Shown: positions 35,998-43,145 of the stretch, one piece after another
Layout of the letters: each line of letters begins with the position of its first letter
How positions within the stretch are numbered: position 1 is the first letter of the stretch
Source: an uncultured Porphyromonadaceae bacterium
Lineage (GTDB): Bacteria; Bacteroidota; Bacteroidia; Bacteroidales; Muribaculaceae
Direction: 5' to 3'
Assembly: GCA_937892215.1 (NCBI GenBank)
Contig: CALAVE010000041.1
Location: 9,765 to 73,764, forward strand
Length of the DNA stretch: 64,000 nt
Made by a program: the position numbers and the translations under genes
Notes under the pieces: model-generated
Seen by the model: only the letters and a program-made list of their open reading frames with translations
Databases searched by the model: none
Told to the model about the DNA's origin: nothing

Positions 35998-36516
35998 ATG
36001 ACACCGCCAATGGAATACAGAAGCGAAATAGACAAGTGCTACTCTCTGGCAGGCATCGCTCTGGGTCTGATGGTCTTCGACGCCAAGGACTTGCTTAGCT
36101 TGGTGGACATCGACTCGGAACAGATAGCAATATTCACCCCTCAGTTCTATTTTGAGGGCAACCCACGCATCTCCGCCAAGGACTCATGGCAAGCACGGTA
36201 CGCCAATTTCCAGATAAAAATGGGACTTGCCATCGCCAGCACCATGAGCCGCAAAATGATTCTCGACCACGGCGAAGTGGACAAGAAACTCCGACGGAGA
36301 CTGCTCGATGCCATGCTAATCGAAGGGAACGCCTGCTGCCAACTCGACGAGGATGAGGTGGAGCCGCTGTTCGACCGCGAGTTTGCACATCTGGTCAACT
36401 TCTTCTCGCGCGGAAATGTGAGGAAGGTCGCCGCACAGATTGCTCAGACCATCCAACAGCGACGCACCATTTCCGGCGGTGAAATTTGCGATATGCTTGC
36501 CAACCTGGACTTTTAG
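35998..36516 (+). CDS. Conserved-looking hypothetical protein
   Basis: 172 residues, mostly helical, starting MTPPMEYRSEIDKCYSLAGIA (MEYRS at 36010 is an alternative start). No family recognised. There is no signal peptide or membrane helix; the acidic QLDEDEVEPLFDREFAHL segment and a C-terminal helical part stand out. It is packed between RNase HI (5 bases upstream) and a glycosyltransferase (7 bases downstream), so it is certainly expressed as part of an operon if these genes are. Codon use matches its neighbours. Confidence 0.75.
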   Translation: MTPPMEYRSEIDKCYSLAGIALGLMVFDAKDLLSLVDIDSEQIAIFTPQFYFEGNPRISAKDSWQARYANFQIKMGLAIASTMSRKMILDHGEVDKKLRRRLLDAMLIEGNACCQLDEDEVEPLFDREFAHLVNFFSRGNVRKVAAQIAQTIQQRRTISGGEICDMLANLDF

Positions 36517-36523
36517 CACCGTT

Positions 36524-37774
36524 ATGAATGTAGCCATAATAAATAGGAGCGATTCCACGGGAGGTGCTGCGGTGGTCAGTGCTAGGCTCACATCGGCCTT
36601 GATTCAGGCCGGAATCAACGCATCGATGCTTGTCACCGAACGGACCTCGGACAACGAGGCTGTGCATCCCATGGGCACCGCCCTCGGCAACCAGATGAAT
36701 TTCCTGCTCGAAAGAGCCGAAATCTTTGCACGCAACGGGTTTTCCAAGCAAAATCTCTTCGCCATCGACACCGGCCGACGTGGCACAGATGTAACCACGT
36801 TGCCTCAGGTGCGACAGGCCGACGTGGTGGTGCTTAACTGGATTAACCAGGGCACGATGTCGCTCCACGGCGTTGAGCGGCTGGCACAGATGGGCAAACC
36901 AGTGGTGTGGATAATGCACGACATGTGGAACTGCACCGGTATTTGCCACCATGCCCACGAATGCAACCGATATACCGACATATGCCGTCACTGCCCGCTA
37001 CTGAAACGACCGAGCGACCATGACATTTCCACCACAGTGTGGCAACGCAAAAAGGCCCTCTACTCTGCCGCCGGCATCCACTTTGTGGCCGTAAGCAACT
37101 GGCTGGCCGAGTGCTGCCGCAAGAGTGCCCTCATGAAAGATGCCCGCATTAGCGTAATCCACAATGCGTTTCCCGTGGAGCAGTTCTCATGCCAGCCCGA
37201 CGACAGTATGGGGCTCAACCTCCATGGAGACAAGCGCGTCATAGTGATGGGCGCACGCAGGCTCGACGAGCCCGTAAAAGGCTTCGACCACATGATTCGC
37301 GCGCTCCGTTTCCTGGCCGACAACAATCCCCAGCTCGCCTCAAGGCTGCATTTGGTTCTCTACGGTGACATCCGCGACCGCAACCTACTCCAGCGTATTC
37401 CCACTGAGCACACATGGCTCGGCCATGTAGCATCAACACAGGAACTGAACCGCATTTACCGAAACGCCCACATAGTACTCTCCACATCGCTCTACGAGAA
37501 TCTGCCGGGCACGCTCATAGAAGGAGCCGCGAGCGGATGCGTTCCTGTTTCATACCTGCGCGGAGGGCAAGCCGACATCATCAGCCACATGCACAACGGA
37601 TTTCTGGCCGAGTGGAATTGCGAAGAAAGTCTGGCCAAGGGCATCGAGTGGGCGGCTCAGTTGCCTATTAGCCGCCAGGCACTTCACGACGATATGGACC
37701 GCCGGTTCAATTCGCGGCTCATCGCAGAGCAATTCATTAATCTATTCAACGAACTTACAACAAAACATCAGTAA
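36524..37774 (+). CDS. Family 4 glycosyltransferase
   Basis: 416 residues from the ATG at 36524, chosen because the Rossmann start MNVAIINRSDSTGGAAVVS begins there and the upstream in-frame extension overlaps the previous gene. GT-B fold: an acceptor half with WIMHDMWNCTGICHH, and a donor half with HNAFPVEQF, VIVMGARRLDEPVKGFDHMIRAL and the E(x7)E type motif in STSLYENLPGTLIEGAASGCVPVSY. It transfers sugar from an activated donor; the glycan is unknown. A Cys/His-rich stretch (residues about 150-170: CTGICHHAHECN, DICRHCPLL) resembles a metal site seen in some Bacteroidetes GT4 enzymes. Confidence 0.9.
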   Translation: MNVAIINRSDSTGGAAVVSARLTSALIQAGINASMLVTERTSDNEAVHPMGTALGNQMNFLLERAEIFARNGFSKQNLFAIDTGRRGTDVTTLPQVRQADVVVLNWINQGTMSLHGVERLAQMGKPVVWIMHDMWNCTGICHHAHECNRYTDICRHCPLLKRPSDHDISTTVWQRKKALYSAAGIHFVAVSNWLAECCRKSALMKDARISVIHNAFPVEQFSCQPDDSMGLNLHGDKRVIVMGARRLDEPVKGFDHMIRALRFLADNNPQLASRLHLVLYGDIRDRNLLQRIPTEHTWLGHVASTQELNRIYRNAHIVLSTSLYENLPGTLIEGAASGCVPVSYLRGGQADIISHMHNGFLAEWNCEESLAKGIEWAAQLPISRQALHDDMDRRFNSRLIAEQFINLFNELTTKHQ

Positions 37775-37782
37775 CATCCCCT

Positions 37783-38562
37783 ATGCAAACCGTAATTTTC
37801 ACAAGCACCATATTCGGCCCTATCAAGAGCCGCAGACTGGGCACCTCGCTCGGCGTAAACCTGATGCCTTCCGACGGCAAAATCTGCTCATTCAACTGCA
37901 TCTACTGCGAAGCCGGTTTCAACGAGCAGGGTCCCGGGACAAGCGGAATCCCTAAAAGGGAATTCGTGAAGAAGAAACTTAAAGCCAAGTTGCAACTTAT
38001 GCGCGACAGTGGCGAGACGCTGGACAGCATCACCTTCTCGGGCAACGGAGAGCCCACGTTGCACCCCAATTTTCACGAAATCGTACACGACACCATCAAC
38101 CTCCGTAATCAGTACTACCCCAATGCCAAGGTAACAGTGCTGAGCAATGCCACCATGGCAAGCCGACCCGCTGTTCGTGAGGCCCTGAAACTGGTTGATA
38201 ACAACGTACTCAAACTCGACTCGGCCATCCCTCACACCATGCTTGCCATCAACAGGCCCGGCTCAGCCAACGTGCTCCCCGACGGCCTCATTGCCGACAT
38301 TGCCGCATTCGGTGGTAAATGCACAGTACAGACCATGCTCTTGCGCGGCGAATTCAACGGTGAGCACATCAACAACACCACCGATGCCGAGGTAGATGCG
38401 CTTATCGAAGCCTACAAGCAAATCCGGCCGCAAGAAATCATGCTCTACTCCATCGACCGCAAGACTCCTGCCGAGAACTTGCAGAAAATAGATCCTGACA
38501 CGATGAAGCAGATTGCTGAACGCATCACCCAAGCAGGGTTCAACGTCCAGCTTACACTCTAA
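37783..38562 (+). CDS. Radical SAM protein
   Basis: 259 residues. The 4Fe-4S motif is CSFNCIYC (CxxxCxxC), followed by a radical-SAM barrel with the GGE-like segment FSGNGEPTLHPNF. The opening IFGPIKSRRLGTSLGVNLMP is typical of a small group of radical SAM proteins annotated as anaerobic or wyosine-like enzymes. S-adenosylmethionine cleavage is certain by family; the substrate is unknown. It lies 8 bases after the GT4 gene. Confidence 0.85.
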   Translation: MQTVIFTSTIFGPIKSRRLGTSLGVNLMPSDGKICSFNCIYCEAGFNEQGPGTSGIPKREFVKKKLKAKLQLMRDSGETLDSITFSGNGEPTLHPNFHEIVHDTINLRNQYYPNAKVTVLSNATMASRPAVREALKLVDNNVLKLDSAIPHTMLAINRPGSANVLPDGLIADIAAFGGKCTVQTMLLRGEFNGEHINNTTDAEVDALIEAYKQIRPQEIMLYSIDRKTPAENLQKIDPDTMKQIAERITQAGFNVQLTL

Positions 38563-38648
38563 TCACATGCCACGGGCCACGGGTGTCAAAATTATTGTAC
38601 AAAAAATAAAAATTACACATTATTATAGCGACTTGTTGGATTTTTATC

Positions 38649-38657
38649 TAATTTTGC
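38649..38657 (+). promoter_or_regulatory. -7 box for topA
   Basis: TAATTTTGC with a TTGG about 20 bases upstream (TTGGATTTTTATC); predicted leader about 70 bases before the topA ATG. Confidence 0.65.
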
Positions 38658-38733
38658 ACCCGATTTACGACACCAAGGTCGTTTTGTTCCCCTAAAGCGA
38701 CGTGTGTCAAAGACGTATTTTTAAATTAATGAT

Positions 38734-41088
38734 ATGCCACAAAATCTAGTTATAGTTGAGTCTCCGGCTAAAGCCAAGACAATTCAGAAATTTCTTGGAG
38801 ACGACTTCAAGGTGATGTCGAGCAAAGGGCACATTCGTGACCTGCACAAGAAGGATTTCAGCATCGATGTGGAGCATGGTTTCATGCCCATATACGAAAT
38901 TCCCGAAGAAAAGAAAAAAACAGTGGACGAGCTTCGCAAAGCAGCAAGCGGCGCAAAGACCGTTTGGCTCGCAAGTGATGAGGACCGTGAGGGAGAAGCC
39001 ATAGCATGGCATCTGCAAGAAGCGCTCAAGCTCAAGCCTGCCGCCACCAAGCGCATCGTGTTCCACGAAATCACCAAGCCGGCAATCCTCGCTGCCATTG
39101 AGTCACCACGCGACATCGACCGCAACCTGGTGGATGCACAGCAGGCGCGGCGCGTTCTGGACCGCATCGTGGGATTTGAACTTTCTCCCGTACTGTGGAA
39201 AAAAATCAAGCCGGCACTTTCAGCCGGACGCGTGCAGAGCGTGGCAGTAAGGCTTATTGCCGAGCGCGAGCGTGAAATAGAAAATTTCACCCCTGAAGCC
39301 TATTGGCGAGTAACAGCCGAAATAGATCTGGGCAACGGTGCTGTGTTCACCGCCGAACTCAACAGGCGTATGGCCACCAAGGAAGAAGCGCTCAATTTTC
39401 TGGAGTCGTGCAAAGGAGCCGCCATGGCAGTTAACAATGTCACAGTGAAGCCGGTGAAGAAGTCACCCACGCCGCCGTTCACCACATCCACCCTCCAGCA
39501 GGAAGCGTCGCGCAGGCTGGGATTCCCCGTGGCGCTGACAATGCGGCTGGCGCAGAGCCTCTACGAGGCAGGACACATCACCTACATGCGAACCGACTCG
39601 CTCAATCTATCAAAACTGGCGCTCAACACCATAGCAAAAGAAATAAGCGGCAATCTGGGTGAGAACTATCTCCACATTCGCCAGTGGCACACTAAGAGCA
39701 AAGGCGCACAAGAGGCTCACGAAGCCATTCGCCCCACTTTCGTGGCCACTCGCAACGCAGGCGCCACAGCGCAGGAGAAGAAACTCTACGAACTTATATG
39801 GAAACGTGCAGTGGCTTCGCAGATGGCCGACGCCGAACTGGAGAGAACATCCGTTGAAATAAGTATCGCCGGGCGCACCGAGCACTTTGTCGTGACCGGC
39901 GAAGTGGTGAAATTCGACGGTTTCCTCAAGGTTTATGAATGGGGCAATGCCGACGACAGCCATAACGGCGACGAGAAGGCTGAAGGCGACTCCAAGCAAC
40001 TCCCGCTCATTCACAAGGGCGACAGCGTTACGGCTCAAGAAATCACCGTCACCGAGCGGTTCAGCCAGCAGCCACCGCGCTATAACGAGGCCATGCTGGT
40101 GCGCAAACTCGAGGAACTGGGCATAGGGCGTCCGTCAACCTACGCTCCCACCATTTCCACCATTCAGCAACGCGGCTACGTGGAGCGTGGCGAGAAAAAG
40201 GGCGAAAAACGCGCCTACGGACTGCTCACGCTCAAGAACGGCAAAATCACAGAGCGCTCCAAGTCAGAGACCACCGGTGCCGAAAAGGGGAAACTGATTC
40301 CCACCGACATAGGTATGGTGGTCAACGATTTCCTCATGCAGTATTTCCCCACTATCATGGACTACAACTTCACTGCTAAGATTGAGGATGAGTTCGACGA
40401 TATCGCTGACGGAAAAAGCAAGTGGAACGACGAAATAGCCAAGTTCTACAAGAATTTCCACCCAAGCATAGAGAAAGTGTCGTCGCTCAGGCTTGAGCAC
40501 AAGGTGGGCGAGCGCATTCTGGGCAACGACCCCAAGACCGGACGCCCGGTTTCGGTTAAGATTGGCCGATACGGGCCGCTGGTGCAAATGGGCAGCACCG
40601 ATGAAAAGGAGAAACCGCGCTTCGCATCGCTGCAGAAGGGGCAAAGTGTGGCCACTCTCACGCTGGAGGACGCCCTGAAACTGTTTGAGATGCCGCGCAC
40701 TCTGGGTGAGAAAGACGGTAAAGAAGTGACTGTTGCCATAGGGCGCTTCGGTCCATACGTAAAGTATGACAGCACTTTCGCCTCCATACCGGCATCCGTG
40801 TCGCCTTACGACATCACCCTGAAAGATGCGCTGGACCTGGTGGAGAGCAAGAAAGCCGCCGAGACAAACAAGGTTATCAACTCGTGGTCACAAGAGCCGG
40901 ATCTGCTAATTCTCAACGGGCGCTTTGGCCCATACATTTCTTACAAGAAGAAAAACTACAAGATTGCCAAGGGCACGGATGCCGCCAAACTGACTCTGGA
41001 GCAGGCCATGGCCATCGTGTCAGACGAGGCTAATGCCTCAAAGAAAGGCTTCCGCCGCACCCGCCGCACCTCCGGCGCTAAGAAATGA
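38734..41088 (+). CDS. topA: DNA topoisomerase I
   Basis: 784 residues, type IA topoisomerase relaxing negative supercoils. The Toprim domain begins LVIVESPAKAKTIQKFLG and carries the acidic DEDREGEAIAWH; the catalytic Tyr is in HITYMRTDSLNLSK. The C-terminus does not use zinc fingers but has glycine-rich repeats (KIGRYGPLVQMG, IGRFGPYVKYDS, NGRFGPYISYKKK), the Bacteroidetes and Gram-positive style, and a basic tail RRTRRTSGAKK. The hairpin of repeat copy 1 acts as its terminator. Confidence 0.96.
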   Translation: MPQNLVIVESPAKAKTIQKFLGDDFKVMSSKGHIRDLHKKDFSIDVEHGFMPIYEIPEEKKKTVDELRKAASGAKTVWLASDEDREGEAIAWHLQEALKLKPAATKRIVFHEITKPAILAAIESPRDIDRNLVDAQQARRVLDRIVGFELSPVLWKKIKPALSAGRVQSVAVRLIAEREREIENFTPEAYWRVTAEIDLGNGAVFTAELNRRMATKEEALNFLESCKGAAMAVNNVTVKPVKKSPTPPFTTSTLQQEASRRLGFPVALTMRLAQSLYEAGHITYMRTDSLNLSKLALNTIAKEISGNLGENYLHIRQWHTKSKGAQEAHEAIRPTFVATRNAGATAQEKKLYELIWKRAVASQMADAELERTSVEISIAGRTEHFVVTGEVVKFDGFLKVYEWGNADDSHNGDEKAEGDSKQLPLIHKGDSVTAQEITVTERFSQQPPRYNEAMLVRKLEELGIGRPSTYAPTISTIQQRGYVERGEKKGEKRAYGLLTLKNGKITERSKSETTGAEKGKLIPTDIGMVVNDFLMQYFPTIMDYNFTAKIEDEFDDIADGKSKWNDEIAKFYKNFHPSIEKVSSLRLEHKVGERILGNDPKTGRPVSVKIGRYGPLVQMGSTDEKEKPRFASLQKGQSVATLTLEDALKLFEMPRTLGEKDGKEVTVAIGRFGPYVKYDSTFASIPASVSPYDITLKDALDLVESKKAAETNKVINSWSQEPDLLILNGRFGPYISYKKKNYKIAKGTDAAKLTLEQAMAIVSDEANASKKGFRRTRRTSGAKK

Positions 41089-41138
41089 CTACCGGAGCAT
41101 TCACACGTTAGCCTAAGTTGTTAATAACTTTATAGTTC

Positions 41139-41176
41139 AAATCTCGGTCTGCCGGATAGCAAATCGAGATTTTTTT
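41139..41176 (+). terminator. Intrinsic terminator downstream of topA
   Basis: AAATCTCG and CGAGATTT form a perfect 8-bp stem with a loop of about 18 bases followed by a run of Ts. The same hairpin recurs at 43047-43084 just after the Fic gene. Confidence 0.8.
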
Positions 41177-41237
41177 ATTACCTTTGTTACTGCTGTTTAA
41201 ATTATTTTTGACTAAGTGCTATGAATGAAGCTATTCT
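41139..41237 (+). repeat. 99-bp direct repeat, copy 1
   Basis: Identical to 43047-43145 except one base (41158 A versus 43066 G). It contains, in order, a terminator hairpin (AAATCTCG...CGAGATTT plus Ts), a TACCTTTG -7 box at 41179-41186, an AT-rich leader and ATG plus the first 17 coding bases of the gene now at 43129. The two copies flank the Fic gene. Confidence 0.95.
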
Positions 41238-41359
41238 AAACAATGACAAGAAGAATCTACAATCTAAAAAAGAAATGATTGTAGAAATGGCTTGATGGTA
41301 AATGTGCTCTTATTCAGCAAATTACTAATAGAGAAAACGCTATGGCTCAATGGATATAA
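41221..41359 (+). pseudogene. Truncated/frameshifted remnant behind the duplicated promoter
   Basis: The duplicated ATG opens a frame whose first 5 codons are those of the 43129 gene, then diverges (MNEAILNNDKKNLQSKKEM) and stops at 41295. The +1 frame carries on coherently as KWLDGKCALIQQITNRENAM to a stop at 41359, suggesting one former reading frame broken by a shift. No homology recognised. The promoter in copy 1 should still transcribe it. Confidence 0.4.
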
Positions 41360-41495
41360 TTGCATAGTTAGGACAAGGAAGAGAGTCTTTTGATTCAAAT
41401 GTATCCACAAAGAAACAATTATATCAAAAACAATAGAAACGACACTGAATTTGGAAAATTTTCCACAAAATAAGCATTATTTTGGAAGGTTTTAC
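41360..41495. other. AT-rich spacer before the Fic gene
   Basis: AT-rich sequence without a convincing gene. Its composition is poorer in GC than topA and the ATP-grasp gene on each side, which supports a foreign origin of the 1.9-kb segment. Confidence 0.5.
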
Positions 41496-41504
41496 TAACT
41501 TTGC
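41496..41504 (+). promoter_or_regulatory. -7 box for the Fic gene
   Basis: TAACTTTGC with TTTTGG about 15-20 bases upstream; the predicted leader is about 13 bases before the ATG at 41524. Confidence 0.6.
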
Positions 41505-41523
41505 ACCCTAAAAGCAAAGATTT

Positions 41524-42993
41524 ATGGAAAAAAACGCCCTGCTGAACCACGAAATCGTGATGGCTTCTTCAGATAAGACAACCAACAACTTCATTTCGAA
41601 GATGAAGAAAGAAGGCCGTCTTGTCAAGATAGCTCCGAAGATATACACTACCAATCTCAACGATACCCCGGAGAATATCATCCGCCGCAACCTCTTTTTC
41701 ATCCTCGGCGAGTTGTTTCCCGATGCCGTGATGAGCCACCGCAGTGCTTTCGAATGCCGTCCTACAAACGACGGACATATCTACCTTACATATAATTATA
41801 CGAAGAAGGTATCTCTGCCTGGCGCCACAATTCATTTACTGGAAGGTCCGAAAGCCATCCCTTCCGACTATCCCTTCATGGGAGGACTACACATGTCGTG
41901 CAGCGCCAGGGCCTATCTTGAAAACCTTCAAACGGGTTATAGCCGCGATGGTGTATCGAAGTGTCTGCCACGAGACGTTATCGAAGAGAAACTGGACAAA
42001 GTCCTCCAGACCAACGGTGAGGACGAACTGAACAAGTTGCGCGATACAGCCCGCGAGATAGCTGGACAGCTTGACATGGCCGACGAGTTCAAGAAATTGG
42101 ACTCCATCATCGGTGCCATCCTTTCCACTAAACCCTCAAAGATTCTCACTTCCTCGGTTGCCGAAGCCCGTGCCTTGGGCGAACCGTTCGACAGTCATCG
42201 ACTAAAGCTGTTCAGTATTCTGATGGCAGCACTCAACGAGCGTGAGTTTGAGAATCTGCCCGAACCAAACGAGACGGATGCCGCCTACAACAACTTCGCT
42301 TTCTTTGAGAGCTATTTCTCCAACTATATCGAGGGAACCGAGTTCGAGGTGGAGGATGCCCGGCGGATCATCGAGACGCGCACCCCGATACCAGCCCGCA
42401 ATGCCGACAGTCACGACGTGCTGGGTACCTATTACATCGTGTCCAACCGCAAGGAAATGGCCGTCACGCCAACCTCGCCCGACCATCTGCTAGACATTCT
42501 CCGGCATCGTCATCGCGTGATGATGTCAGCCCGTCCAGAAGCCGGCCCCGGCATGTTCAAAACACAGAACAACCGTGCAGGAGAGAGCCATTTCGTCGAT
42601 TTCCAGCAGGTGCGTGGCACGCTGAAAAAGGGCTTCGAGATCTATAGCGCCCTGCGTCACCCCTTTGCCCGAGCCCTTTTCATGCTCTTTATGGTCAGCG
42701 AGGTTCACCCGTTCACTGATGGTAACGGACGCATTTCCCGCATCATGATGAATGCTGAACTGACAGCCGCAGGGCAGTCGAAGATTATTATTCCCACCGT
42801 GCTCCGCACTGATTACCTTGGTGCGTTGCGCCAGTTCACCCGAAAGGACAATCCCGAAAAACTGATCAATGCCATCCTGCGAGTCCGACAATTCAGCTAC
42901 AACCTCCGTGGAGATAACTTTGAGCAAATGCGCGACTACATGGAACGTTGCAACGCATTCAAGGAAGATGATGAATATATACTTCGCTTTTAA
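41524..42993 (+). CDS. Fic-domain AMPylase-type protein with N-terminal AbiEi-like winged helix
   Basis: 489 residues. The first 150 residues (SSDKTTNNFISKMKKEGRLVKIAPKIYTT...AVMSHRSAFE) follow the AbiEi-type 'transcriptional regulator' domain that binds DNA in abortive-infection systems. The Fic domain (about 330-450) has the complete catalytic loop VHPFTDGNGRISR near residue 396; the family transfers AMP or other nucleotide moieties to hydroxyl groups of target proteins. The helix ESYFSNYIEGTEFE (near 262) contains the S-x-x-x-E-G inhibitory motif, so the toxin is probably self-inhibited (class II). No separate antitoxin gene is seen. The gene sits between two 99-bp direct repeats and has its own promoter. 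Confidence 0.9.
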   Translation: MEKNALLNHEIVMASSDKTTNNFISKMKKEGRLVKIAPKIYTTNLNDTPENIIRRNLFFILGELFPDAVMSHRSAFECRPTNDGHIYLTYNYTKKVSLPGATIHLLEGPKAIPSDYPFMGGLHMSCSARAYLENLQTGYSRDGVSKCLPRDVIEEKLDKVLQTNGEDELNKLRDTAREIAGQLDMADEFKKLDSIIGAILSTKPSKILTSSVAEARALGEPFDSHRLKLFSILMAALNEREFENLPEPNETDAAYNNFAFFESYFSNYIEGTEFEVEDARRIIETRTPIPARNADSHDVLGTYYIVSNRKEMAVTPTSPDHLLDILRHRHRVMMSARPEAGPGMFKTQNNRAGESHFVDFQQVRGTLKKGFEIYSALRHPFARALFMLFMVSEVHPFTDGNGRISRIMMNAELTAAGQSKIIIPTVLRTDYLGALRQFTRKDNPEKLINAILRVRQFSYNLRGDNFEQMRDYMERCNAFKEDDEYILRF

Positions 42994-43046
42994 CTAATAG
43001 AACAGAAATTCAAGAACGGCATTATGCACAGATAGAAATCCCATAA

Positions 43047-43145
43047 AAATCTCGGTCTGCCGGATGGCAAATCGAGATTTTTTTATTACCTTTGTTACTG
43101 CTGTTTAAATTATTTTTGACTAAGTGCTATGAATGAAGCTATTCT
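43047..43145 (+). repeat. 99-bp direct repeat, copy 2
   Basis: Second copy of the 41139-41237 repeat, 1908 bases to the right. Its hairpin ends Fic transcription, and its TACCTTTG at 43087-43094 and ATG at 43129 are the functional promoter and start of the downstream gene. Confidence 0.95.
43087..43094 (+). promoter_or_regulatory. -7 box for the receiver/ATP-grasp gene
   Basis: TACCTTTG 34 bases before the ATG at 43129; duplicated exactly at 41179-41186. Confidence 0.6.

Noticed and set aside
41238..43046. Insertion sequence or transposon around the Fic gene
   Set aside because: No transposase, no terminal inverted repeats; the flanking repeats are 99 bp of local host sequence, far longer than a usual target-site duplication.
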